This document shows, one piece after another, positions 1 through 9,078 of a stretch of DNA of 64,000 nt (position 1 is the stretch's first letter; each line of letters starts with the position of its first letter). The DNA lies in the NCBI GenBank assembly GCA_041660045.1, contig JBAZXA010000010.1, forward strand, positions 1 through 64,000, given 5' to 3'. The stretch is from WM-3-3 sp041660045. GTDB lineage: Bacteria > Pseudomonadota > Gammaproteobacteria > Methylococcales > Methylomonadaceae. The notes beneath the pieces are model-generated. The model worked only from the letters and a program-made list of their open reading frames with translations, was not told the DNA's origin and searched no databases. The position numbers and the translations under genes were made by a program.

Positions 1-125
1 AATATATTGAGGCCTTTTACAACAGAGCGCGACTGCATTCAGCCAATGGTTATGTGTCGCCAGTAGACTACGAATTGCAGCAAATATCTGCTTAACCTTG
101 TGTCCGGAAAAGTGTTGACACATCA
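1..125 (+). mobile_element. Right end of an IS3-family insertion sequence
   Basis: The window opens inside an insertion sequence. It contains the C-terminus of a DDE transposase followed by a likely terminal sequence running TGTCCGGAAAAGTGTTGACA to the CA at 124-125; IS3-family elements usually end in CA. Only this end is visible. The first CRISPR repeat starts 29 bases further on, so the element sits directly against, and perhaps within, the leader-distal end of the array. The exact terminus is inferred from the family pattern and not proven. Confidence 0.7.
3..95 (+). CDS. IS3-family transposase (OrfB), C-terminal fragment
   Basis: The reading frame is open from the window edge and encodes about 30 residues: YIEAFYNRARLHSANGYVSP, then VDYELQQISA and a stop. 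The pattern E-x-F-YN-x-x-R-x-H-x-x-x-GY-x-SP is the hallmark of the end of the IS3-family integrase core (rve domain), downstream of the last catalytic Glu. The N-terminal part, including the DDE residues, lies outside the window, so whether the enzyme is intact cannot be judged. Confidence 0.8.
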   Translation, partial: YIEAFYNRARLHSANGYVSPVDYELQQISA

Positions 126-154
126 ATAACCAGCTCCTATTTGTTTCGACTAAT

Positions 155-1322
155 TTTCTAAGCTGCCTGTGCGGCAGTGAAGTAGGTGCTTGTGATCCGG
201 TTAATCCACCAGTATTTCTAAGCTGCCTGTGCGGCAGTGAAGGCATTATTGCCCAAGAATATGCTGATAAAACCTTTCTAAGCTGCCTGTGCGGCAGTGA
301 AGATCATAGTTTGGTGTCCAGATTGGACGGTTCTTTTCTAAGCTGCCTGTGCGGCAGTGAAGGTGAATTGGGCGTTTGCAGGTTGTATTTCGACTTTCTA
401 AGCTGCCTGTGCGGCAGTGAAGATTAGCCGCTTATTGGCTACCCATGCGCTAAATTTCTAAGCTGCCTGTGCGGCAGTGAAGCCAGATGAATCTATAGCG
501 CTGACATTTACGTTTTTCTAAGCTGCCTGTGCGGCAGTGAAGGGACTAAACGCAACAAACCGCCATGAAATATATTTCTAAGCTGCCTGTGCGGCAGTGA
601 AGAACTAACACGCCATCATTACCGACCACGGATATTTCTAAGCTGCCTGTGCGGCAGTGAAGGGGATAAAAGTGCCGTTACGACAGCGGCACGATTTCTA
701 AGCTGCCTGTGCGGCAGTGAAGTCAATTTCTAATTTCATGCGTTTACTCCGGTTTTTCTAAGCTGCCTGTGCGGCAGTGAAGTAGTAAAAAATTAGTTTA
801 ATGGAAGCGACGAATTTCTAAGCTGCCTGTGCGGCAGTGAAGATAACCATTTATTCGCCCGTTTAGAAAGCTTATTTCTAAGCTGCCTGTGCGGCAGTGA
901 AGTGTTAATAACTTGGCATGGTTGGTAATTTGCCTTTCTAAGCTGCCTGTGCGGCAGTGAAGAGTGTTTGACCCAAATTTAGGCAAAGTCATGTTTTCTA
1001 AGCTGCCTGTGCGGCAGTGAAGAAATACGGCCGCTCCAACAGTAATTGTTTTATTTTCTAAGCTGCCTGTGCGGCAGTGAAGGATTTAACCGATACACAA
1101 ATTAATGATTTATTTTTCTAAGCTGCCTGTGCGGCAGTGAAGGATCCGTGGAAATATGAGGACCACATGGTAAATTTCTAAGCTGCCTGTGCGGCAGTGA
1201 AGTATAATGTTGTTCATTAAGTATAAATTCAACCTTTCTAAGCTGCCTGTGCGGCAGTGAAGTCACCTGGCCAGCAAACACCCGAATCACGTGTTTTCTA
1301 AGCTGCCTGTGCGGCAGTGAAG
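155..1322 (-). CRISPR. Type I-F CRISPR array, 20 repeats and 19 spacers
   Basis: Twenty copies of a 28-bp repeat recur at an exact 60-bp period, from 155-182 to 1295-1322, with nineteen 32-bp spacers between them. Read on the minus strand the repeat starts CTTCACTGCC, carries the stem CTGCC/GGCAG and ends GCTTAGAAA. This is the type I-F repeat family processed by Cas6f. All copies look identical by eye, including the leader-distal one at 155. Transcription is inferred to be leftward because the repeat orientation matches I-F crRNA and the leader and cas operon lie to the right. The newest spacer is therefore 1263-1294 and the oldest surviving one 183-214. No spacer was seen to match another part of this window. 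Confidence 0.99.
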
Positions 1323-1453
1323 AGAACTATAAATAGTTTAAAGCCTGTTGTATAGCTGTTTTCAGACGAGATGGGTCAGTTTGACCATTCTTAAAACAGG
1401 AATATACAACAGGCTGATTTGTATTGTTTTTTTAAAGAGCGTAAATCTTTTGG
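1323..1453 (-). promoter_or_regulatory. CRISPR leader containing a large nested palindrome
   Basis: This stretch lies between csy4 and the leader-proximal repeat at 1295-1322, which is where an I-F leader belongs: it carries the crRNA promoter and spacer-integration signals. It is AT-rich and contains no gene. It also holds a striking imperfect palindrome at 1342-1415: perfect 13-bp arms (AGCCTGTTGTATA and its complement, 1342-1354/1403-1415), an inner 7-bp pair (CTGTTTT/AAAACAG, 1356-1362/1393-1399) and a 5-bp tip (GGTCA-GTT-TGACC, 1374-1386). I did not identify an individual promoter or IHF site with confidence. Confidence 0.7.
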
Positions 1454-2041
1454 TTAAAAATCGGGGACAGTGCTTGTAGCACTTAAGCCATAGCTGCTAA
1501 AGACATTGCCTTGGGGTTTTGGGATATTGGTTTTTTTAATCCATAAACAAAATGTTTTATCACTGCTTAAGCTCTTTAGGCGGATAAACGGTGACGACAT
1601 AATTTTATGGGGTGTATTGCTATAGCGCTTTAATGCGCTTTCATAATCGACGTTGTGGTGTCTGGCGTATCGTCTGGCCAAGCGTTCTATACTGGCTTTG
1701 GGTTGTTCTCGCTGAAATAGGGCATAGCCGTTAAGTTTTTCCGGCACAGGCCGAAGACTGGTGCAGTGCACGTAGTCGGTTAGCCTGGCTAACCATTTTG
1801 CGGCATTAAATTGGGCCAGCGTGGCCTCATCTACGGCAAATAAACGGCATTTGTCGCCTAATACGCTGTGTTTTTCCCCTGTTACATAACCTGGAAATGA
1901 AACCCCAATAGGGGCTAGTTTATTTTCATCCTGCATTTCTACTAGTCCTAAGTGGATTTGCCCAATGACTTTTGACCAGAGGAAGTGGATAGGGATTTCT
2001 TCTTCGGGTAATAACTTTATTTCCTGATAAAAATTCAGCAT
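1454..2041 (-). CDS. csy4: Type I-F CRISPR endoribonuclease Cas6f (Csy4)
   Basis: This 195-aa protein matches the size of the family (P. aeruginosa Csy4 is 187 aa). Cas6f cleaves pre-crRNA at the 3' base of the repeat hairpin and stays bound to the crRNA as part of the Csy surveillance complex. The N-terminus, with a beta strand followed by SKVIGQIH, places a histidine at residue 30, matching the catalytic His29 of the P. aeruginosa enzyme. It is the last cas gene; its start abuts the csy3 stop with no gap, implying translational coupling. The CRISPR leader follows directly. Identification rests on position, length and the histidine, because the C-terminus is less conserved. Confidence 0.93.
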   Translation of the reverse strand: MLNFYQEIKLLPEEEIPIHFLWSKVIGQIHLGLVEMQDENKLAPIGVSFPGYVTGEKHSVLGDKCRLFAVDEATLAQFNAAKWLARLTDYVHCTSLRPVPEKLNGYALFQREQPKASIERLARRYARHHNVDYESALKRYSNTPHKIMSSPFIRLKSLSSDKTFCLWIKKTNIPKPQGNVFSSYGLSATSTVPDF

Positions 2042-3040
2042 TTACTCATTTCCCCCAAAAACACCCCCACGAATCAGTGTGGCAATAACGTAATGTTGCT
2101 GTTCAGCGGGTATTTCGCCATCTTTCAGCCATTTATGGAACAAAGTATAAAAATCGTTTTTTGAAATGCGATAGGCTTCACCCCGCGATGTAACCGAACC
2201 GTAAGGCTCAATGGCAATAGCTTTTACATTGCTGTCGTCAGTGTACCAAGTGTCGATAGTCCGTAAGGCATTGCCGATTTTTTCCGAGTGCATGGCGGCG
2301 CAATCGCCTAACTGAAATAAAAATTTCGTTTTTTTGTCTTTGGGAGGATTGATTACCATTTCTTGCGAAGGCCAAACATGTTGCCCCAATCCGAGTTTGG
2401 CGAATGCAGTGATTTCTAAATACTCAAAGCCGTCTCCTTGTAAGCCATTTTGAATCACTGCAACCAGTTGCGCGAAAGCATGATTACTGTCATCGGGTGA
2501 CAAACTAAATTCATGAAGCGAATAATCATAAGCGCTAAATGTCCACGTTTCTTTACCATGTTTTACTTGGATACAAACCGATTCTGCACCGACACGGTTA
2601 CGCCATAAAAACCGCCCATTGGCGATGTTATTGGCATAGCGGGTAGCCAATTCTTTGAATTGATGGTCGTTACGGTAAGCCTTTACGACTTGATTGATTT
2701 TTTCTTCAAACTCCGGCTCATTGCAGGCTGTTGGGTCTTCAAGCTGGCCCAAGGTTTTTAAAGTGAAACTGATTCGCAAGGTATCGGCATCATGTGGCAA
2801 GGACGCATCATCTCCCCATGAAAGATTAGGTTCTTTTTTCTCTTCATCTTTTGCTCCAAATTGGCTTTTTGTCGCACGGTTTCTTTTCTCATGCAGCTTA
2901 ATTGATTGCCATTTGTCGGATTGGTCGATGTCTGACCATAATCCCGATGCCATTAGCGCATCGGAAACTTCCAGTTTACGGCTAAATGCCAGTACTGATG
3001 GCAATGTTAATCCAGTCGTTTTGTTTGTTTTTGCAGCCAT
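2042..3040 (-). CDS. csy3: Type I-F Cascade backbone protein Cas7f (Csy3)
   Basis: This 332-aa protein (P. aeruginosa Csy3: 342 aa) is the subunit that polymerises, typically six copies, along the crRNA spacer to form the backbone of the I-F interference complex. The N-terminus (LPSVLAFSRKLEVSDALM) followed by a charged segment near residues 50-75 and a region around DADTLRISFTLK is characteristic of Csy3. It starts 11 bp after csy2 behind a clear AGGAGAAA ribosome binding site and runs into csy4 without a gap. No truncation or frameshift is visible. Confidence 0.95.
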   Translation of the reverse strand: MAAKTNKTTGLTLPSVLAFSRKLEVSDALMASGLWSDIDQSDKWQSIKLHEKRNRATKSQFGAKDEEKKEPNLSWGDDASLPHDADTLRISFTLKTLGQLEDPTACNEPEFEEKINQVVKAYRNDHQFKELATRYANNIANGRFLWRNRVGAESVCIQVKHGKETWTFSAYDYSLHEFSLSPDDSNHAFAQLVAVIQNGLQGDGFEYLEITAFAKLGLGQHVWPSQEMVINPPKDKKTKFLFQLGDCAAMHSEKIGNALRTIDTWYTDDSNVKAIAIEPYGSVTSRGEAYRISKNDFYTLFHKWLKDGEIPAEQQHYVIATLIRGGVFGGNE

Positions 3041-3051
3041 TATTTTTCTCC

Positions 3052-4089
3052 TTAGTTAAGTGAACTTAAAAAATCATCTTCAAAATCATCTTCGGCAGCC
3101 TCTTCTAATTCATTCGCTGCGGGTTCGGGTTGAACCTGTTGGTCTTGTTGGCATAAATACCAATCTTGTTCATAGCGGTAATGCCAGAGCATGTCTGCAA
3201 CCTGTTGAATTCGGTGCAAGCTGCGCCATTCGCCGATGCTGTGCGTGGCTTCTACAAAGCAAACAGGGGTGGTGGAATCGCGGGTATTTGCTACTTCACC
3301 TGCCGGATAAACGGGGCTTATGGCCTTGTAGCCATTGGTGATGGGAACAAGCCAGCCTTTGGCGGGTTTGTCCATGCGTAACCATTCGGCTTGGGTGGTA
3401 TCGGTAGGCTCAAATTCACCTTCCTTAAGTTTGGGTTTGGCTTGGTATTTAAGGGCAGAAAAATCTAGCCAAGCATTCATTAGCTCAACATCGTTTTGCT
3501 GTTGTTTTAAGGCGTGGTAATGATTGGTTAATAAATCGGCGCGATCCATCAGCACAAATCCAGGTAGCAGCAAGCGTTTAAGTTTTCTCAATAGTTTTTG
3601 TTCATCTACGTTGAGTACATGAACGGCGGCAATTTTTTCAATAGAGCCGCCCGCTAAACGGTGTTGATGGGCTAAATCATGAAGGGTTTGTTTTAGGGCG
3701 TTAATTTCAGCCGTTCGACCTATGTTTAAGTCGGAACAAGCCATAATCAATGAAACAGTCATATTCATTTTGCCTTCTTCGATAATAGGGGGCGGAATGG
3801 CTGCTTTTTCCTTACCATCTTTATTTTTACCCTTTTCTCTTGGAGGGTTTCTGCTTTGAGCAAAAATAAAATCACGGTTTTCTTTCGGCTGATACGCGTG
3901 TATTTGGTGCTGATGGCAAATGACCGCACAACCTTGCAAGGTCAAGCTTTGGCTGACTGATAGCTTTCTTGATAAAGCATGGCCAAAACCTAAAAAATGG
4001 GTAATCGCCGGAAAGCCATAAGTAAATCCGGCAATGCAATTGGCATCTTGGACGCTGATACGCTCAAAAACAATGTAGGCATTACTCAT
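3052..4089 (-). CDS. csy2: Type I-F Cascade subunit Cas5f (Csy2)
   Basis: This 345-aa protein is the Cas5-type RAMP that caps the 5' handle of the crRNA and, with Csy1, forms the tail of the I-F complex. The N-terminus (IVFERISVQDANCIAGFTYG, then FPAITHFLGFGHALSR) is typical of Csy2, with the GFTYGFPA segment being diagnostic. Residues around 85-110 form a charged, lysine-rich loop, and the last 25 residues are very acidic (EE..EDDFEDD). The start codon overlaps the csy1 stop by 4 bp (ATGA), so the two are translationally coupled. Confidence 0.94.
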   Translation of the reverse strand: MSNAYIVFERISVQDANCIAGFTYGFPAITHFLGFGHALSRKLSVSQSLTLQGCAVICHQHQIHAYQPKENRDFIFAQSRNPPREKGKNKDGKEKAAIPPPIIEEGKMNMTVSLIMACSDLNIGRTAEINALKQTLHDLAHQHRLAGGSIEKIAAVHVLNVDEQKLLRKLKRLLLPGFVLMDRADLLTNHYHALKQQQNDVELMNAWLDFSALKYQAKPKLKEGEFEPTDTTQAEWLRMDKPAKGWLVPITNGYKAISPVYPAGEVANTRDSTTPVCFVEATHSIGEWRSLHRIQQVADMLWHYRYEQDWYLCQQDQQVQPEPAANELEEAAEDDFEDDFLSSLN

Positions 4090-5768
4090 GCGTGCCCCTC
4101 GGGTGAGCTAGTTTCTAAATCCGCTTCAGCAAGCGCGTTAAATTCACGCAACAAGGGCGTAAATAATTTTTGCCATTGTTTTTCGTGCGCCGACCCTAAA
4201 GTGAGCTGTTTGTGTTTTATTTGTCGATTTATCCATTTGGAAAAGTCGATAACTATATCGCTAGCCCAATCCAGCGTAGCTTTCGCGGTTTGAAAGTCTT
4301 CATCCGGTCTTAATGGGTCTAGCCAATATTGTTGATGGGCTGGCAATTGCGATGCTTGCGACCAGCCCATGTGTTGTTTAAGCCCTTTAATTTGGGCTGC
4401 GTAATCGAACACCACATCTGCAATTTCATTGATATGGTCACGGATAAGTTGTTTCCGTTGTAGGTTTACGCTGAGCTTGTTGGCCTTGATGGCTAACAGC
4501 AAGTTTTTAAGCTCGGTTAGTGGTTCTCTGGCTTGAGCGGCAAGCTGTTTGTTAAATAAGGTTTTTAGATAAATAGGCGGCTTGATTTGAGTTTGCCATT
4601 GCGGGGGGATAGCAGGAAATAAAAAGAGTTGACCATCACGCTTAACATTCAAAGAAGAAACGTTGGTATGTGCTTTTGATGATTGAGTAACTTTTAAAAT
4701 AGCAGTTTGTTGAAACAAGCAATCTATTTCTTGGCTATAAGTTTTATTTCTTCTAGCCTCGCGTACTAACATATCTTTTTGACGAGTTGCCCAAATACGA
4801 TCATAGATTATTTGTGCCAAACTTGATGAAACCAGAGGAGTTAACAAGTGATAACTCTTCTCCAGTGAAACTGGAAAATACACTTGTTTTACCAGTGTAT
4901 GGCAGGATTTGTTTTTTTCGTTAAACGCTTCGCTGAATTGCGTTTGCCACTCTTGGAGTTGCTCTTCATTTTGAGCATAGGACTTTAAATCCAACGGATT
5001 GTTGATTATGTTTTTTCCAACTAGCTGCAAAAATTCCGCGATTGGAGAATATTCTGCTGTTGAATAAGTAAAATCTATGGGCAGTTTTTCAACGGAATTA
5101 ACAGTAACTAAAAGCAGTTTAGGTTGTTGTAAGCCAAATTCCGATGCGTTGAAATTTGATGCTCTCGCGCTAGAGTGAGTCAGTTTAGCAATATGAGTCA
5201 TTTCAACACTAACTGAACAAGCTTTAGTTGCCGCATGACTAATCCATCTATTCCTTTGAAATTTTTCTTGAGCAAGTTTTTTGGCCTCTCCCATCGCAAT
5301 CGATATTACAGGGTCAAGCTCTGCTAATTTTTCAAGCAAGCGTTGATTTTTCTTAAATTTATCCGATTGAAGTTTATCTTTTTCAATTGCTTCAAAAGAC
5401 TTTTTATTTTGTTCGGACAATTCCGATTTGTTCGCCTCTTTTTTTAAGGCTTTGAATTGCAAAGCAAGATTTGTTTTTAAATCACCTTGATTCAAGGGGT
5501 TTTGATACAAATCCATCATTTCCTGAATTAATACAGAGAGTTTTTCGTCACTATGAAAGAGAATCTCCAGTTTATTAAGTTTTTTATACATCCATTGGTT
5601 GGATTCGATAACATCCTCTTCCTTAGTGCATTTTTCTAAATATTCTTTGTGCTTATGGTTCTTTTTTTTATCTCTGATTGGCTTAAGAATTTCTTCATAG
5701 CCAGTTGAGATTGACCCTTGAATTTTGTCGTTAAAAAAATCTTCAATTAATTGTTGTGTATTTTCCAT
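4086..5768 (-). CDS. csy1: Type I-F Cascade large subunit Cas8f (Csy1), with extended N-terminus
   Basis: This 560-aa protein is the large subunit that recognises the PAM and binds the crRNA 5' handle with Csy2. The half from about residue 190 aligns by eye with known Csy1: an FLQLVGKN-like segment, KQVYFPVS..YHLLTPL, LNVKRDG..FLFPAIPPQW and a QYWLDPLRP motif. Compared with the 434-aa P. aeruginosa protein it is about 125 residues longer. The excess is a lysine- and glutamate-rich, apparently helical N-terminal region (residues 1-170) containing KPIRDKKKNHKHK. It starts behind TAGGAG 13 bp after cas3. The extension has no frameshift, so it is probably a lineage-specific insertion. Confidence 0.92.
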   Translation of the reverse strand: MENTQQLIEDFFNDKIQGSISTGYEEILKPIRDKKKNHKHKEYLEKCTKEEDVIESNQWMYKKLNKLEILFHSDEKLSVLIQEMMDLYQNPLNQGDLKTNLALQFKALKKEANKSELSEQNKKSFEAIEKDKLQSDKFKKNQRLLEKLAELDPVISIAMGEAKKLAQEKFQRNRWISHAATKACSVSVEMTHIAKLTHSSARASNFNASEFGLQQPKLLLVTVNSVEKLPIDFTYSTAEYSPIAEFLQLVGKNIINNPLDLKSYAQNEEQLQEWQTQFSEAFNEKNKSCHTLVKQVYFPVSLEKSYHLLTPLVSSSLAQIIYDRIWATRQKDMLVREARRNKTYSQEIDCLFQQTAILKVTQSSKAHTNVSSLNVKRDGQLFLFPAIPPQWQTQIKPPIYLKTLFNKQLAAQAREPLTELKNLLLAIKANKLSVNLQRKQLIRDHINEIADVVFDYAAQIKGLKQHMGWSQASQLPAHQQYWLDPLRPDEDFQTAKATLDWASDIVIDFSKWINRQIKHKQLTLGSAHEKQWQKLFTPLLREFNALAEADLETSSPEGHA

Positions 5769-5781
5769 TAAGAACTCCTAT

Positions 5782-8700
5782 CTAAATTTCTCTAAAAACC
5801 CCAAGTTCAGGGGAGTAATACCATTCATTGATTTGATCTTCATAGTCAGGCAGGCGGATTTCGCCAAAACAATAGCTGATATATTTCAAAGGTTTTTCTA
5901 GCTGATCCCCTAAATGCCCATATTGATCGTGAATATCGAAAACCAACCACGCTTGATTGCCTTGGGTTGGCGTGACATCAATATTCGTAATAACTGACAC
6001 GTCTTTATATTCAATAGGATTAACCTTGTCGTTTTTAATTTGCCAAACGGGTTCATCCTCTTCTTCTGCCAAATAAAGGCAATAGGCTTGGTCAGGTGTA
6101 GATGCCCGAAAAGGTTGTTTGCGTTGGATTTCGGCGCACCATGAAACCTTATTTAACCACCAGAGTCGGGCATTATTTTTTTGTCCGTTGTCGCCTAGCA
6201 GTATTTCGCGGTAGGCCATGTGTTCTAAAAAAACTAAATTGTTAAACGGTGGCTTACTGTTTTCCTTTTTTATAGGTGGGCAAAAAATGCTGGGCGTGGA
6301 ACGCGGTATTGCATATTGCTGGTTATCAAGAATTTCGGCTAAGTTGTGGCTGTTTAATTTTCGGTTTTTAGCCTCAAATCCAGGTTTTTCATAGGCAATC
6401 GCTTTGCCTTTTAAAGCTTTATGATTTTTTGCCAAAATGTAAAAATTCTCGGTTTTAGGAGTTTGCTTACGATGCCGTTGTATCCGTCCAGCGATTTGAA
6501 TAATTGAACGCATGGAACTGGGTTCGGCTATTGCCCAATCATAATCATGGTCGCGTCCCACTTCTGCCACTGAGGTTGCCAACACCACAAAAAGCTGGTT
6601 TTGCTCTGGATAATGCCTTAAAGCGTATTGAATTTCCGGGCAATCCCAGATGGTTTCTGGGTTTTTGCGGTTTAGAGCTTGGTCTAGTTTGTTTTCAATA
6701 AACGCCCGTTGCGCCAAAGGATATTGGCTGTGGTAAACGCAATAATGGATGCGGAAATTATCCGGTGCTAGATTTGCGTAAAGCAGCCTAGCAATTGCCA
6801 CTAAAGGGTTAATATTGGCGATGCGTACCAAGCCGATAGAGACTTTTTTACCGGATACGTGCTGTTGGTGATGGTCTTGGTGTAAAGCCAATAGATTTTG
6901 CCGTATGATTTCGCTCATGGCATTGAGTGGCGGTAAATCGCTGGTCACGGCAATTTCCAGTAGTTTGGCTTTTCGCAAAACTGATTTTTCTTTCCCTAGA
7001 TTGGTAATGCGCTTTTGGATAAATTCATCATGGATTTTGATAAAGCTCTGGATAGTGTCTTGTTCTGATGTTTGGACACCGAATTCATCAAACCAAGCAC
7101 AAACCACGGGTTTTAGTGCATTGGCTTGATTAGTCGCCGTATTAAATGCTGTACGCCCAGCTTGGTAGGCATCAAACAAGGCATAAGCCAACGCAGGCGG
7201 CATGGTTGCCGTAGACAATAATACCTTTGCACCCAGCATACCTGCCCAATTCACCAAACGGGCTAATGCGGGCAAATCGTTTAAGTCAAATTCGTCCGGC
7301 TCATCTAACACTAAGTCGGATGTTAATAAACGCAACATGGGCACAATTTGCCTGCCACCTCGAACGCCTTCAGTCGCTGGTGTTAAGTGGTCAATGGTGC
7401 TTACCAAAATGGGCGCATGTAATAGCTTTTTAGCTTTGGGTTTGTCTTTAAACCATTTCTCTAATTGACCTTCGTAAACCTCGATGCCGTAAATGACATC
7501 GAAACCGTCATCATCCACATCTATTTCTAAACTTTCGCTACCGCGAATCGCTAAAGGTTCGTCATCCGTTTGTTTACCTTGATTGATTTTGTTCAGTCGT
7601 AAAACAGCCTGTGAACCAATCAGTGTAGCAATCTCGGTTTTGTCAAGTTCCAAGCGTTTTTCAAGGGCTTCGCCAGTTTGTAAGGTCAGTGTCCGTAAAC
7701 CCAAGGCGACACTAAAGCGGCAACCTTCCGATTCATCGGCTAATCCGTACATTATTCTGGCATTCGCCAAGGTTTTGCCTTTTCCGGTCGAAGCCATATT
7801 GATGCCGAAAAAGCCTTGCTCATTAACTTGGCTTTGAATCTGTCTGGCAGCTTCGTAGGCTTTGGTTTGCCAAGGTTCTTTGTCTTCTTTTGGGCCTTTG
7901 GCTAAGGTTTTATTGTATGGAAGCGTGGGTAATTCTTCGCGTAAGCGTCTAAATTTTAGAATAAACTCAAAGGCGTGTTGGCTTACGCCGACATTGTGTT
8001 CATCTAGTTTTTGCTTGAGTTGGTTTTGTTTGTCGGTATTGGCGTAAGCCAGATACTTAGGGTCTTGCCATTTGGTCTCTACATCTTTGCCGGAATAGTG
8101 ATGGTCGGCAAGCATCAAAGCCAGACGCGACAAGTGCATTACAAAGGGCTGGTTAAGCCAATCAATATCTATTAAACCTTGGCAAATCAATGCGCGTTTT
8201 GATAGTTGAATAGCTTTGTCCTGCCATGTTTTGCTGATTAATGGTGTGTGATGGGTAAATGTCCAATTGGCTTTTAAAGCTTCCGCTTTCCAATCATGAT
8301 TGCGGCTATTGAGCGAATTCCAAGAGCTTTCAAATTTACTTAACCATGTATTGGGCTGGTCGATTTGGGGTTCTGTATCACCTTGTTTGGGGTAAACAGG
8401 TAGGCGATGGTGTGAAACCACTAGCCAAGCCACTAATTTTGCAAAGGGTGGCAAGGTATCGAATGGGTTGTTAAATTCATCAGCGTTAGGATGATCGACT
8501 TCTAGTTTTTGCAGAACTTGGTTTTCTAAATCTTCATTAACATTTGCCAATTGCTTAAGCCATTCTTGATCGCTGCTTTTATCAACAAACGCCTGAAATA
8601 GTCGTAATGACACCCATTCATGCCGATAAGGCTCAAATCTTTTAGTATTTATGCTTTTTTGGGTTGGATTAAGTTTTTCTTGAAACAAGTCGTTGGCTTT

Positions 8701-9078
8701 GCCCAAGTCATGGAATAAGCCCGCAATAGCCGAAGCGATAGCAATAATTTCGGTGGTGTGCCAACCTTTTTCCCATTCGCGATGGCTGAAATCTTTTCTG
8801 GTGCTATTCACCGGAACAATCCCTTCAGCATTAAAACATCGCCGATTGCCCACAATCCAAACCAATTCGCTTCTACTTCTTGATCTAATCCAATGGCAGG
8901 CAACGGCGGTGTTTTTGGTAGCGGTTTTGCGTAATAGGGTTTTTACGGCGATCAGGCCGTCTTCGGTGATGATGGTTTGCCAGGTGTTGTCGCCGATGCG
9001 GTTGGCAAAGGCATCTAGCACACGTCGGCTGCGGTTAAGTGCCTTTTTTTGGCATTGGCTAACAAAGGTCACCATCAT
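5782..9078 (-). CDS. cas3: Type I-F Cas2-Cas3 fusion: adaptation subunit, HD nuclease and helicase
   Basis: This 1098-aa protein combines a Cas2 domain (about residues 1-95), an HD nuclease (HD at 123-124 in LFHDLGKANDLF, further histidines in SHHR 222-225 and ADHHYSG 324-330) and a superfamily 2 helicase. The Walker A motif is STGKGKT near 430-436 and the DExD-type box is LDEPD at 591-595; the helicase C domain carries AGRIQRHR. In type I-F systems this fusion both associates with Cas1 during spacer capture and degrades target DNA once recruited by the Csy complex. All signature residues appear present. The start overlaps the cas1 stop by 4 bp (ATGA); a second ATG follows immediately, so the true start may be one codon later. 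Confidence 0.96.
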   Translation of the reverse strand: MMVTFVSQCQKKALNRSRRVLDAFANRIGDNTWQTIITEDGLIAVKTLLRKTATKNTAVACHWIRSRSRSELVWIVGNRRCFNAEGIVPVNSTRKDFSHREWEKGWHTTEIIAIASAIAGLFHDLGKANDLFQEKLNPTQKSINTKRFEPYRHEWVSLRLFQAFVDKSSDQEWLKQLANVNEDLENQVLQKLEVDHPNADEFNNPFDTLPPFAKLVAWLVVSHHRLPVYPKQGDTEPQIDQPNTWLSKFESSWNSLNSRNHDWKAEALKANWTFTHHTPLISKTWQDKAIQLSKRALICQGLIDIDWLNQPFVMHLSRLALMLADHHYSGKDVETKWQDPKYLAYANTDKQNQLKQKLDEHNVGVSQHAFEFILKFRRLREELPTLPYNKTLAKGPKEDKEPWQTKAYEAARQIQSQVNEQGFFGINMASTGKGKTLANARIMYGLADESEGCRFSVALGLRTLTLQTGEALEKRLELDKTEIATLIGSQAVLRLNKINQGKQTDDEPLAIRGSESLEIDVDDDGFDVIYGIEVYEGQLEKWFKDKPKAKKLLHAPILVSTIDHLTPATEGVRGGRQIVPMLRLLTSDLVLDEPDEFDLNDLPALARLVNWAGMLGAKVLLSTATMPPALAYALFDAYQAGRTAFNTATNQANALKPVVCAWFDEFGVQTSEQDTIQSFIKIHDEFIQKRITNLGKEKSVLRKAKLLEIAVTSDLPPLNAMSEIIRQNLLALHQDHHQQHVSGKKVSIGLVRIANINPLVAIARLLYANLAPDNFRIHYCVYHSQYPLAQRAFIENKLDQALNRKNPETIWDCPEIQYALRHYPEQNQLFVVLATSVAEVGRDHDYDWAIAEPSSMRSIIQIAGRIQRHRKQTPKTENFYILAKNHKALKGKAIAYEKPGFEAKNRKLNSHNLAEILDNQQYAIPRSTPSIFCPPIKKENSKPPFNNLVFLEHMAYREILLGDNGQKNNARLWWLNKVSWCAEIQRKQPFRASTPDQAYCLYLAEEEDEPVWQIKNDKVNPIEYKDVSVITNIDVTPTQGNQAWLVFDIHDQYGHLGDQLEKPLKYISYCFGEIRLPDYEDQINEWYYSPELGVFREI

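Noticed and set aside
798..1290. Open frames through the CRISPR array encoding repeated HCRTGSLE or SLPHRQLR motifs
   Set aside because: They are by-products of translating the 28-bp repeats at a 60-bp (in-frame) period; there is no ribosome site or codon bias and the spacers vary at random.
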